From Chloroflexota bacterium (GTDB lineage: Bacteria > Chloroflexota > UBA6077 > JACCZL01), in contig JADZEM010000049.1 in NCBI GenBank assembly GCA_020850535.1, positions 1 to 55,926 on the forward strand: 55,926 nt of DNA, read 5' to 3'. The notes below the pieces were generated by a model, which ran no database searches, was not told where the DNA came from, and saw only the letters and a program-made list of their open reading frames with translations. This document shows, one piece after another, positions 1-7,713 of this stretch; the stretch's first letter is position 1; each line of letters starts with the position of its first letter. The translations under genes were made by a program, and so were the position numbers.

Positions 1-212
1 GCAATCGTATGTTGAGCGCGTCGTGCCGCCGCGTCGGGGCTTGAAAGCCCCGCCTACGATCCTGCAGTCGCTGCGCGACGCTCCAGTCGCACCAGTGCCG
101 GCCGTTCCCGACGGCCGTCGCGCAGCGACTGCATGCGTGTAGGCGGGGACTTCAGTCCCCGACCACCCGTTCCATGATGCTTCGCGTACACCAATGAACA
201 TGCCATCGCCCT
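1..212. repeat. MITE-like palindromic repeat, copy 1
   Basis: This is the first of three near-identical copies of a roughly 215-bp element; the others are at 30937-31151 and 55561-55776. The left terminal repeat appears to lose about three bases to the window edge. The right end carries the mirror sequence, ending ATGCCATCGCCCT. Nested inside are two further inverted-repeat pairs: CGGGGCTTGAAAGCCCCG near the left against GGGGACTTCAGTCCCC near the right, and CAGTCGCTGCGCGACG against CGTCGCGCAGCGACTG in the centre. The whole unit could fold into one long cruciform. It contains no credible ORF, so it would be non-autonomous. Confidence 0.8.
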
Positions 213-284
213 GAGCGCCCTGCCGAATGACGAGAACCAGCCAGCCGCCCGCCGCTATACTCTGGCACCGTTCTCCGGGTAGCA

Positions 285-305
285 CCGGTCAGGCATCCTG
301 ACCGG
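285..305 (+). other. Hairpin just upstream of a ribosome binding site
   Basis: CCGGTCAGG-CAT-CCTGACCGG is a perfect 9-bp stem with a three-base loop. It ends about two bases before the GGGAGG Shine-Dalgarno (307-312) of the gene starting at 319. It could affect translation initiation, but nothing else supports a regulatory role. A TATACT -10-like hexamer at 256-261 would put the hairpin in the 5' leader. Confidence 0.4.
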
Positions 306-318
306 CGGGAGGTGGTGC

Positions 319-912
319 ATGGCCCAGCACGTTCGGGCAAGCGAAGAGATGCGCCAGGGCTTCGGCATCTCCACGATGGAGTCGCCAGACACCGCCCGTG
401 CGTGGTTCGAAGCCCTGTTCCGGCGCTACGACTTCACGTACCAGGCCATCAGCTACTTTCGGACGCTGCGCCTGGAGGCCGGTGACCTCTCAGCCGAGTG
501 GGGCGGCGGCTTCTGGTGGGGGGATCGGGGCCTCGTGCAGGTGCGTGGTGCACAGGACGAGGCCGCCATCCACGAGCTGGCTCACGCCTTCTGGCACGAC
601 GCCCGTGAGATCAACGACAACGCGCGGGCGATCATGAACGCTGTCGTGCGGCTCTCCTCGGAGACCGACAAACGGTACGAGCGGGCCCAGACGCTGGCGC
701 ATCACTACGTCCACGGCATCCCGACCCAGCCCGACGCGAGCAGCCCGACCGGCTTCTGGCGCGGCATGCTGGTCGAAGAGAACGACACCGAGATGTTCGC
801 CGGGTTGGCCAGCGGCGTCATGGGCGACATGACTATGCTCCCGCCGTACGTGCGCCGGTTCTACGCGGGCCTCTTTGTCGGGGCCTCGCCGGACGACGTG
901 ATCGAGGTATGA
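319..912 (+). CDS. Small HExxH-motif protein, putative zincin-like
   Basis: This 197-residue protein is of unknown function. Near residue 93 it carries I-HELAH-AFWHD, an exact HExxH motif of the kind zinc-dependent peptidases use for metal binding and catalysis. Acidic residues that could supply a third ligand lie downstream (EENDTE near residue 154). There is no signal peptide or membrane segment, so it is probably cytoplasmic. The ATG at 319 is supported by GGGAGG at 307-312. Its stop overlaps the start of the next gene (ATGA at 909-912), so the two are probably co-translated. The metallopeptidase assignment rests only on the motif; the rest matches no family I can name. Confidence 0.7.
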   Translation: MAQHVRASEEMRQGFGISTMESPDTARAWFEALFRRYDFTYQAISYFRTLRLEAGDLSAEWGGGFWWGDRGLVQVRGAQDEAAIHELAHAFWHDAREINDNARAIMNAVVRLSSETDKRYERAQTLAHHYVHGIPTQPDASSPTGFWRGMLVEENDTEMFAGLASGVMGDMTMLPPYVRRFYAGLFVGASPDDVIEV

Positions 913-1772
913 GCGTCCCCGAGCCGGTCAAGATCCAGCTGGGGGCGCGCCGCGAGCGCATCGCCGTGGCCCTCGGCGCGCTGCTGGTGCTCGTCGCCAG
1001 CGTGACCCTCTTCGCCACGCTGCGCCAGAACGGTGCGGCGGCGGTGCGGGTGCAGGTGCTGGCCCACCGGGGTGCATCTGCCTACGCCCCTGAGAACACG
1101 ATGTCCGCCTTCAAACTGGCCATCGAGCAGGGCGCCGACTGGCTGGAGATGGACGTCCAGCAGACCAAGGACGGCCAGCTTGTGGTCTTCCACGATCTGC
1201 GCGTGGAGCGCACGACCAACGGGCGCGGCGCACTGCGCGATCTGACCCTGGCGGAGGTCCGGCAGCTGGACGCCGGCGCCTGGTTCGGGGCGCAGTTCGC
1301 CGGCGAGCGCGTGCCGACCTTCGAGGAGGTCCTGGCGCTTGCCAGCCAGCACAACGTGCGCATCTTCCCCGAGATGAAGGACCCGCGCCTCTCGCCGGGG
1401 ATCGAGGAGCGGGTCGCCGCGGTCATCAGCGCGGCCGGCTACGAGGACCGGACCATCGTCCAGTCGTTCGACATGGCCTCGCTGGAACGGCTCCGACGCA
1501 TCAACCCCGACATCAAGCTGGCGGCGCTCTACACGGCAACGAGCCCCCTGCGGGGCGAGCCACCGGCCGGCGTGACGGTGATCGGGCCGCCCTGGGAGGT
1601 TGTCGGTATGGACGCATCCCTCGTCCGCGACATCCACGCCAGCGGCCGGCAGGTGGTGGTCTGGTCGGTTGACAACGTGGCCAGCGTGCGCACGCTGGCG
1701 AACGCCCGTGTGGACGGCATCATCACCGGCCGGCCGGACGCGGTCCGCGCGGCGCTCGAAGCCCAGCGATGA
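909..1772 (+). CDS. Glycerophosphodiester phosphodiesterase family protein
   Basis: This 287-residue protein is predicted to hydrolyse glycerophosphodiesters to glycerol-3-phosphate and an alcohol. An N-terminal hydrophobic segment (about residues 17-36) probably anchors it in the membrane with the catalytic domain outside. The GDPD TIM-barrel signature is clear: AHRGAS near residue 51, then PENT, then the metal-binding EMD and the catalytic FHD of LVVFHD. C-terminal barrel motifs (VVWSVDN, VDGIITGRPD) are also typical. Length and motif order fit the UgpQ-like single-domain class. It overlaps the upstream HExxH gene by 4 bp. Confidence 0.92.
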   Translation: MSVPEPVKIQLGARRERIAVALGALLVLVASVTLFATLRQNGAAAVRVQVLAHRGASAYAPENTMSAFKLAIEQGADWLEMDVQQTKDGQLVVFHDLRVERTTNGRGALRDLTLAEVRQLDAGAWFGAQFAGERVPTFEEVLALASQHNVRIFPEMKDPRLSPGIEERVAAVISAAGYEDRTIVQSFDMASLERLRRINPDIKLAALYTATSPLRGEPPAGVTVIGPPWEVVGMDASLVRDIHASGRQVVVWSVDNVASVRTLANARVDGIITGRPDAVRAALEAQR

Positions 1773-1920
1773 CCGGAGCAGCAGCCAGTGACGACGAAAG
1801 CCGCAGGCGGCGGATTGACACGCCTGCTAGACTATGGCGCACCGGACGGCTGCCCGTTCTTGCGGTTTCGGGCATACTGCGCTGGTGACTGAGCGAAACT
1901 TGACGCGAGGCCGCACCATC

Positions 1921-3645
1921 GTGCTTCCCGTTTCTCGAGGGCTGGGGCTGTTCGTTCTTCGTCTGATGCTTGCCGCCATCGCCATCGGCGCGGTCGCCGG
2001 ACCGTTCCAGGTCGCCTTTGGCCAGGACGCCGACCCCGACCAGCCGATCTCCTACGCCGACTGGCCGGACCATGACTGGCGCTCGCCCGGGTTCGTCGGC
2101 GTCATCGACGGCGTCATGTATGACCCGGACTGCTGGCCGCTCCAGGCGGTCGGCGCGAACGTCCCCAACCTGATCTACCGCGAGTCCATCGTCCAGAACC
2201 TGGAGTGGATGCGGCGGAACAAGGTTCGCTGGATTCGGGTGTTCGCCACCGGCCACCGGGAAGCGCCCGACCTGGACGCCGACGCCCACGCGCGGATGGT
2301 CCGCGAGCTGACCAGTCTGGTCGAGGCGTACAACAAGTCCGTCGGGCGCTCGGAATCGATCTACCTGCTGATCGTCCTGACCGACTACTACGGCCACGGC
2401 ATCCCCGGCGACAAGTACCTCCGCGACAACCCGGCCGGCTGCGACTTCTACGTGCTGCCGGCGCCGTGGTTCCGGCGTGGCTACCAGCGCTTCAACTTCA
2501 ACCCGGAGTGCGGCGACGCCCCGGTCTCGGACGTGCCGAACTACGAGGTGAACTACAAGCCGTGGGTGCGGCAACTCGTCAGCGACCTTGCCGAGAGTCC
2601 GGCCATCATGGGCTGGCAGCTTGGCAACGAGCTGAAGGCCCGAAACAACGTCCGCAACGGCGTCGAAACTGGCTACGACTGGTACCTGGACTTCGTCAAA
2701 GACATGACGGACACCATCCGTTCTGTCGATAAGAACCATCTCGTCTTTGTCGGCGCGCAGTACTTCGCGGAGTTGACCGACATCCCGTATCGACCAGGCA
2801 CGGGTGGTATCGACAGCTACCTGCGTCAGAAGTACCTGAAGGCCGCCGATCAGATGGCGCGAGCCTGCGGCGCCTACTGCTGGAACGTCTGGCCGCTGAC
2901 GTTCTACGACTTCAACGCCTACCCTGCCGACGATGCGATGGTGCTGCACCGGGGTGGCGTCGCCACGCTGGCCACGGAGTACGGGTTCACCCTGGGCACG
3001 CCGTCTGAGGATCAGGCCCGCTTCGGTGGGAGCCGCGTGGCCGCGCTGCGGGCCGGTATCAAGCGCCCCTGGCAGGACATCAACGGCGAATGGCACGACG
3101 CCCAGTGGGGGCTGGCCGAGGCGATCCGCGAGCTGGAGATGAACGGCGCCGCGCCGTGGGGCTCGCCCTATCCGAACCCGGACACCGATCTGGGCAGCGA
3201 TCTGGACCGGCGGCGCGGCATCAGCCTCGCCCCTGAGGGCATGGAGCTGTGGCAGGTCTGGACCGGCGTGGCGGCCGACCTTGAGTATCAGAACGCCCGC
3301 ACCGGACTGACCAATGCCTGCACGAGCGTGAGCAGTTCCGGACGCCAGAGCGGCGGTGCGCCGGCCACCCGGCCGACGCCCGTACCGCCGCTGATGGCGC
3401 GTCCGTCAGCCTCCCCGACCGCCCCGCTCGACATCACCGGCGTGGTCACCGGCATCAGCACCAGCGTGGACGACCCGACACTCATCATCACCACCACGAA
3501 GAAGGCGACCTACCGCCTGCGGATGCCACGGAACCAGTCCGTCAAGACCTTCAACGTTGGCGACAACGTCCGCGCGCGCGGCTGGCCGATGGGCGACGGG
3601 GTGATGCTCGCGACGGGCGTCGAGGTCGTCTACAACAAGCGGTAG
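1921..3645 (+). CDS. Secreted GH5-like glycoside hydrolase with C-terminal OB-like domain
   Basis: This is an exported clan GH-A endo-glycosidase, most like GH5 mannanase/cellulase-type enzymes. With the GTG start at 1921 it has a standard signal peptide (hydrophobic stretch about residues 8-33). GTG 1885 and ATG 1834 are in-frame alternatives; 1834 would give an unusually long leader, and a TAGACT -10-like hexamer abuts it directly. The acid/base Glu lies in GWQLGNE (about residue 237) and the nucleophile in LATEYG (about 353). After a Ser/Pro/Thr-rich linker, the last 65 residues form a small beta-rich module (GVVTGIS to GDNVRARG) resembling an OB fold. The substrate is unknown. Confidence 0.82.
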   Translation: MLPVSRGLGLFVLRLMLAAIAIGAVAGPFQVAFGQDADPDQPISYADWPDHDWRSPGFVGVIDGVMYDPDCWPLQAVGANVPNLIYRESIVQNLEWMRRNKVRWIRVFATGHREAPDLDADAHARMVRELTSLVEAYNKSVGRSESIYLLIVLTDYYGHGIPGDKYLRDNPAGCDFYVLPAPWFRRGYQRFNFNPECGDAPVSDVPNYEVNYKPWVRQLVSDLAESPAIMGWQLGNELKARNNVRNGVETGYDWYLDFVKDMTDTIRSVDKNHLVFVGAQYFAELTDIPYRPGTGGIDSYLRQKYLKAADQMARACGAYCWNVWPLTFYDFNAYPADDAMVLHRGGVATLATEYGFTLGTPSEDQARFGGSRVAALRAGIKRPWQDINGEWHDAQWGLAEAIRELEMNGAAPWGSPYPNPDTDLGSDLDRRRGISLAPEGMELWQVWTGVAADLEYQNARTGLTNACTSVSSSGRQSGGAPATRPTPVPPLMARPSASPTAPLDITGVVTGISTSVDDPTLIITTTKKATYRLRMPRNQSVKTFNVGDNVRARGWPMGDGVMLATGVEVVYNKR

Positions 3646-3953
3646 CGTGCCGTCAGGGGCAGTGCTGCACCCGCAACAGCCCCCGACTCGTGTCTTGGGT
3701 GAGGCACAGAACGCCCGTTTTGCACGAGTTTGGACCTTCTGCGCGGCCGGATACGCCCCTATAATCCCGCGCCTTGCCTGCCGGGCAGCGGAGAGTGGAT
3801 CGCGCTGCCGCACGCGAATGCGCCGAGATAGAGACGCAACAGACCTGACAACGATGTCAGAGGGGATGCGCCGGGCGTTGGCCGTCAGAACCGGCGGGCA
3901 TGCTGTGCGTTTTATGTCGCATGTTCCGATCCACGTGTCAGGAGGTTCGTAGC
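3646..3953. other. Intergenic region with a possible promoter
   Basis: This 308-bp gap lies between the two glycosidase genes. TATAAT at 3760-3765 is a perfect -10 hexamer, but no good -35 lies 16-18 bp upstream. AGGAGG at 3940-3945 is the ribosome binding site of the next gene. I see no coding signal or strong hairpin in it. Confidence 0.4.
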
Positions 3954-5069
3954 TTGAAGAGGCTCTTTTCCCTGGTAGCGCTCGCCGCGCTGCTCATGAC
4001 GGCGATTCCGTCGAGCAGCACAGCCCAGGCCCAGACCAGTGGCAGCCCGGACTACGGTGCGAGTGTCTTCCTTCTCGGTAATCCCAGCACCACCGCGCGC
4101 GACATCGCGCTGGTGAAGAAGGCCGGCCTGAACTGGGTCAAGCTGGCGGTGCCGTGGCGGAGCATCGAGCCCAGCTGCAAGAACTGCATCGACTGGGACG
4201 ACCTCGACCGCGTCGTGCTGGCGGCCTCGCAGGCGGGCCTGAAGATCCTGGCCCGCGTCGATCACCAGCCGGACTGGTCGCGGACGGTCAAGGCCGAGAA
4301 CGGCCCGCCGGACGACATCTTTGACTACGCCGACTTCGTCTCGGTGATGGCCAAGCGGTACCGCCAGGGGTCGCCGAAGGGCGCCATCCACGCCATCGAG
4401 GTCTGGAACGAGCCGAACCTCTCGCGTGAATGGGGCGGCGCGCCGATCAACCGCGATCAGGCCGCGCAGTACATGTACATGCTCAAGCGGACCTACCAGG
4501 CCGTGAAGGCCGAGGATCCGTCCAAGCTGATCGTCAGCGCCGGCCTCTCGCCGACGGGCACGAACGACGGCACGGCGATGCCGGACGATGTCTACCTCGG
4601 CTGGCTGTACGAAGAGGGCCTCGCCCAGTTCTCGGACGCCGTCGGCGTGCATGGCGCTGGCTACGGCTCGGCCCCCGAGGTCGCCGTCAACTCGGACTCG
4701 CGGTTCCCGCACTCGTCGTTCTACTTCCGCCGGGTGGAAGAGCTGCGGAACATCATGGTGCTGAACGGCGACTCCGCCAAGCAGGTCTGGCTGCTGGAGT
4801 TCGGCTGGACGACCGACCAGGTCAACCCGCAGTACTCCTGGTACGCCGTGACCCCTGAGCAGCAGGCGGACTACATCGTCCGCGCCTACAAGTACGCCAA
4901 GAGCTCGTGGTCGCCGTGGATCGGCCCGATGTTCGTCTGGAACATCTCGGACCCGGCCTGGACGCCCGAGTTCGAGCAGTACTGGTGGAGCATCACCAAC
5001 CCGGACGGCACCACCCGGCCGGCCTTCGACGCGCTGTCGGCGGCCCGCACGAGCGGCGCCCTCCCGTAA
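3954..5069 (+). CDS. Secreted clan GH-A glycoside hydrolase (GH39/GH5-like)
   Basis: This 371-residue protein starts at TTG 3954, preceded at good spacing by AGGAGG (3940-3945); upstream in-frame ATG codons would spoil the leader. Residues 1-27 form a signal peptide ending in AQAQ. The rest is a TIM barrel with the acid/base Glu in VWNEPN (about 153) and the nucleophile in LLEFGW (about 282), the paired Glu arrangement of clan GH-A. The C-terminal PMFVWNI..W..YWWSI segment is common in GH39/GH5-like proteins. It follows another secreted GH-A enzyme on the same strand, so the pair may act together on extracellular polysaccharide. The exact substrate cannot be read from sequence. Confidence 0.82.
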   Translation: MKRLFSLVALAALLMTAIPSSSTAQAQTSGSPDYGASVFLLGNPSTTARDIALVKKAGLNWVKLAVPWRSIEPSCKNCIDWDDLDRVVLAASQAGLKILARVDHQPDWSRTVKAENGPPDDIFDYADFVSVMAKRYRQGSPKGAIHAIEVWNEPNLSREWGGAPINRDQAAQYMYMLKRTYQAVKAEDPSKLIVSAGLSPTGTNDGTAMPDDVYLGWLYEEGLAQFSDAVGVHGAGYGSAPEVAVNSDSRFPHSSFYFRRVEELRNIMVLNGDSAKQVWLLEFGWTTDQVNPQYSWYAVTPEQQADYIVRAYKYAKSSWSPWIGPMFVWNISDPAWTPEFEQYWWSITNPDGTTRPAFDALSAARTSGALP

Positions 5070-5148
5070 CAGGCAGGTCGAGAGGCAGGTCGAGGATCGT
5101 AGATCGTGGGTCGTGGGGAGATCGGCTCGAACCACCCCCATGACCTAC

Positions 5149-5237
5149 GACCCTCGACCCACACCCCTCGACCCACAACCCTCGACCCTCGACCCTCGAC
5201 CCTCGACCCTCGATCCTCGACCCTCGACCCTCGACCT
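5149..5237. repeat. Heptanucleotide (CTCGACC) tandem repeat
   Basis: About a dozen copies of the 7-bp unit CTCGACC occur in tandem, with a few variants (CTCGACCCACA, CTCGATC). The preceding 60 bp contain the same words in inverse orientation (GGTCGAGG, GTGGGTCGTGG), giving an imperfect inverted repeat. The tract stops about 7 bp before the -10-like box of the next gene. It is probably a slippage-prone simple repeat; length variation could alter spacing upstream of the 5256 promoter. Confidence 0.85.
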
Positions 5238-5243
5238 CAGCCG

Positions 5244-5249
5244 TATACT
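5244..5249 (+). promoter_or_regulatory. -10-like hexamer for a probably leaderless transcript
   Basis: TATACT ends 7 nt before the A of the ATG at 5256, so initiation at the usual distance would start on the start codon itself. No Shine-Dalgarno lies between. Upstream is only the heptamer repeat, with no -35. Confidence 0.45.
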
Positions 5250-5255
5250 TCCAGC

Positions 5256-6209
5256 ATGATCGAGCGTCATCGTTTTGGCCTCTCCACCTGCTGGAACGGC
5301 GGACGGCACAGTCGCCCGGCCGATCTCCTCGACGAGCACGAGCGGCTCGGCTTCCGTCGACTCGAAGCGTACTGCCTGCACACACCGGCCCAGCTTGCGG
5401 ACCTCGGCGCCGAGGCCAGGGCGCGCGGCTTCGAGATCACCAGCCTCCACAGCCCCTGCCCCATCGCCGTCGACGAGCGCGGCATGCGCGCCCGCTGGGG
5501 AGACTGGCTCGCCTCCACCAACGCGACGGATCGCCAGTTCGCGGTGGACACGGTCAAGAAGACGATTGACGCCGCCGCCGAGCTTGGCGCGCGCGGAATC
5601 GTGATCCACCTGGGTTCGACATCCGTCTGGTCCCGCCAGCGGACCATCGTAGACACCATCGCTCGGGATGGCCGCGACAGCCCCGCTCATCGCCAACTGC
5701 TGGAGCAGGCCCAGCAGGACCGGGCAGCCAACGCGCCGCCCCACGTTGACGCCGCCGTCAAGAGCATTCTGGCGCTGGGCGAGCATGCCGTCGGGACCGG
5801 CGTCCGCCTCGGCGTCGAAGCGCGTGACGGCTACCAGGAGATCCCGAGCCTGGACGAGATGGCGACGGTCCTGGACGCCTGCACGGATCTCCCGGTCGGC
5901 TACTGGCACGACGCCGGCCACGGCGCGAAGCTCGAATACTGCGGCTTCGTGGAGCACGAAGAGTACCTGCGCCGGTACGCCGACCGCCTGGTCGGGATGC
6001 ACGTCCACGACACCCAGGCCGCCCGCGATCACCGCGCGCCCGGACAGGGTGGGACGGACTTCGCGATGCTGGCAAAGTACGTCCGCCCGGACACGATCCT
6101 GACCCTGGAGCTGCACGCCGACGTGCTGGCCGAGCACATCGGACCGGGCGTCGAGATGCTGCTGGCGCTCGGGATGGGCACGCCCAACGAGACGACCGCG
6201 TCAGCCTGA
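5256..6209 (+). CDS. Sugar phosphate isomerase/epimerase family protein (AP endonuclease 2-like TIM barrel)
   Basis: This 317-residue protein is of the xylose isomerase-like TIM-barrel family, which includes sugar epimerases, inosose-related enzymes and endonuclease IV relatives. Typical motifs are visible: GLSTCWN at the N terminus, ITSLHSPCP, IVIHLGST, VRLGVEARDG (metal-ligand Glu), YWHDAGHG (Asp/His ligands), MHVHDT and LTLELHADV. The metal-binding set is therefore intact. The ATG at 5256 has no Shine-Dalgarno but sits 7 nt after TATACT, suggesting leaderless translation. It is convergent with the SDR gene, with only 3 bp between stop codons. The substrate is not predictable. Confidence 0.82.
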   Translation: MIERHRFGLSTCWNGGRHSRPADLLDEHERLGFRRLEAYCLHTPAQLADLGAEARARGFEITSLHSPCPIAVDERGMRARWGDWLASTNATDRQFAVDTVKKTIDAAAELGARGIVIHLGSTSVWSRQRTIVDTIARDGRDSPAHRQLLEQAQQDRAANAPPHVDAAVKSILALGEHAVGTGVRLGVEARDGYQEIPSLDEMATVLDACTDLPVGYWHDAGHGAKLEYCGFVEHEEYLRRYADRLVGMHVHDTQAARDHRAPGQGGTDFAMLAKYVRPDTILTLELHADVLAEHIGPGVEMLLALGMGTPNETTASA

Positions 6210-6212
6210 GCG

Positions 6213-7016
6213 TCAGCCGGTCGTGTAGCCGCCGTCCACGATCAGCCCCGCGCCGGTCATGAACGTGGACGCGTCCGACACCATGAAGATGGCCGGGCCG
6301 ACCATCTCCCACGGATCGGCAAAACGCCCCATCGGGGTGGCCTGCTCGCGGTCGCGGGCCGTGACCGGATCGGACATCCACGGCTCGGTGAGGGCCGAGC
6401 GCGTGTAGCCCGGCCCCAGCGAGTTGACGCGGACGCCGTGCTCGGCCCACTCCAGGGCCAGCACCCTGGTCAGCCCGACGACGGCGTGCTTCGAGGCGGT
6501 GTAGGCCGCCGACCGCCGCGACCCCGCATGCCCGAACATGCTGGCGATGTTGACCATCCGCCCGCCTCCCTGCCGCACCATCACCTCGCCCACGGCCCGG
6601 GCGCAGTGGAAGACGCCGGTCAGGTTCACGTCGATCACCGAGCGGAACTCCTCCGAGGTCATCTCCAACGCCGGCTTGCGAACGTTGATGCCCGGCACGT
6701 TGAAGCTGATGTCGATGCGGGCAAAGGCTGCAACCGTCTGCTCGACCATCGAGACGACCTGCTCCCAGCTCGTCACGTCCACGCCGATGGCCAGCGTCTT
6801 GCGACCAAGGCCAGCGATGACGCCAGCGGTCGCCTGCGCGCCGGCCAGGTTCAGATCGGCAACTACCACGTCTGCGCCGTGGACCGCCAGCCCGATGGCG
6901 ATGGCTCGGCCCAGGCCGGACGCGGCCCCGGTCACCAGGGCGACCTTGCCGCTCAGGTCGAACAGCGCAGGAAGTCGGGCGAGATCGGCGGGAAGCAGGT
7001 GGACATCGTCGGCCAT
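6213..7016 (-). CDS. SDR family NAD(P)-dependent oxidoreductase
   Basis: This 267-residue classical short-chain dehydrogenase/reductase interconverts an alcohol and a ketone using NAD(P). The dinucleotide motif TGAASGLG is at about 29-36, and Asp54 at the end of beta-2 (VVADLN) favours NAD. Catalytic Asn131, Ser159, Tyr172 and Lys176 (YTASK) are present, as is the GPGYTRSALTEP loop. The usual NNAG structural motif is altered to NVPG (106-109). The start at 7016 is chosen because the family begins about 20 residues before TGxxxGxG; an upstream in-frame ATG would add a low-complexity stretch. It points away from the carotenoid promoter and converges on the TIM-barrel gene. Confidence 0.88.
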   Translation of the reverse strand: MADDVHLLPADLARLPALFDLSGKVALVTGAASGLGRAIAIGLAVHGADVVVADLNLAGAQATAGVIAGLGRKTLAIGVDVTSWEQVVSMVEQTVAAFARIDISFNVPGINVRKPALEMTSEEFRSVIDVNLTGVFHCARAVGEVMVRQGGGRMVNIASMFGHAGSRRSAAYTASKHAVVGLTRVLALEWAEHGVRVNSLGPGYTRSALTEPWMSDPVTARDREQATPMGRFADPWEMVGPAIFMVSDASTFMTGAGLIVDGGYTTG

Positions 7017-7145
7017 CAGCGCACACTCACAACAAGGGTCGGATGCCCGAGAGTGTAGCCGCGCCGGCAGGCGACCGGCGGCGAAAGCAGAAGGGCATGC
7101 GGGCGCGGGCGACACTGCCAGCCCGGCCCATGCACAGGCCATTCA

Positions 7146-7175
7146 TTGACACATCATGAACAGGATATGTACACT
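7146..7175 (+). promoter_or_regulatory. Sigma-70-type promoter of the carotenoid cluster
   Basis: A perfect -35 TTGACA (7146-7151), an 18-bp spacer and TACACT (7170-7175) predict transcription from about 7182. It is the best housekeeping promoter in the window and precedes five closely packed genes through 12790. Confidence 0.75.
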
Positions 7176-7234
7176 CGAAAGGTGAAGCGGGGGCGCAGAT
7201 GCTTGCACGCGCAGCACAGCCACGGAGCACCTCG

Positions 7235-7708
7235 ATGTGCCGATCACTTCGCGCGCTCGCCGCTGGCGTAGCTGGCGCGCTGGCCTATCTCGCCGCGCAG
7301 GAGATCGACCGCCGGCTCGTCAACCGCGGGACGAACGATCTCCTGCTGTTGGGCGGCCTCGTGACCGGCAACGAGGCCGCCTGGCCGCCGCTCGGACTCC
7401 TGATGCACCTGTCGGCCGGCGCGACGTTTGGCCTGCTGTTCGACCGGGTCGCCGCGCCGCGCCTGCGGGGGCCGATGTGGCTGCGCGGCGTCCTGCTGGC
7501 CCAGATCGAGAACACGACCCTCTGGCCGGTGGTGCTGCTCCTGGATCGGTCCCACGTCGCCGTCAAGCGCGGCCACCTCGCCCCGATGAGCACGCCGACG
7601 TACTTCCTCCAGGCCGTCTGGCGACACGCGGCGCTTGGCGCGGTCATCGGGCTGCTGCTGCCGCCCCCTGGGACCGCCGGCCAGCAGCAGGCCGGAACGG
7701 CAGGCTGA
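7235..7708 (+). CDS. Small membrane protein of the carotenoid cluster
   Basis: This 157-residue hydrophobic protein has likely membrane segments at about 7-22, 38-70, 85-101 and 128-142. I do not recognise the family. The ATG at 7235 is preceded by GGAG at 7224-7227; ATG 7199 is an alternative lying only 17 nt from the predicted transcription start. It is the first gene of the carotenoid operon and ends 5 bp before the next start, which suggests a role in pigment synthesis or membrane placement. That role is inferred from position only. Confidence 0.6.
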   Translation: MCRSLRALAAGVAGALAYLAAQEIDRRLVNRGTNDLLLLGGLVTGNEAAWPPLGLLMHLSAGATFGLLFDRVAAPRLRGPMWLRGVLLAQIENTTLWPVVLLLDRSHVAVKRGHLAPMSTPTYFLQAVWRHAALGAVIGLLLPPPGTAGQQQAGTAG

Positions 7709-7713
7709 CGGTC

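Noticed and set aside
1815-1833. TTGACA plus TAGACT as promoter of the GH5-like gene
   Set aside because: The two hexamers are only 7 bp apart, too close to act as a -35/-10 pair; TAGACT might serve alone as a -10.
5149-5237. CRISPR array
   Set aside because: The unit is a contiguous 7-bp tandem repeat with no spacers of 30-40 bp and no cas gene nearby.
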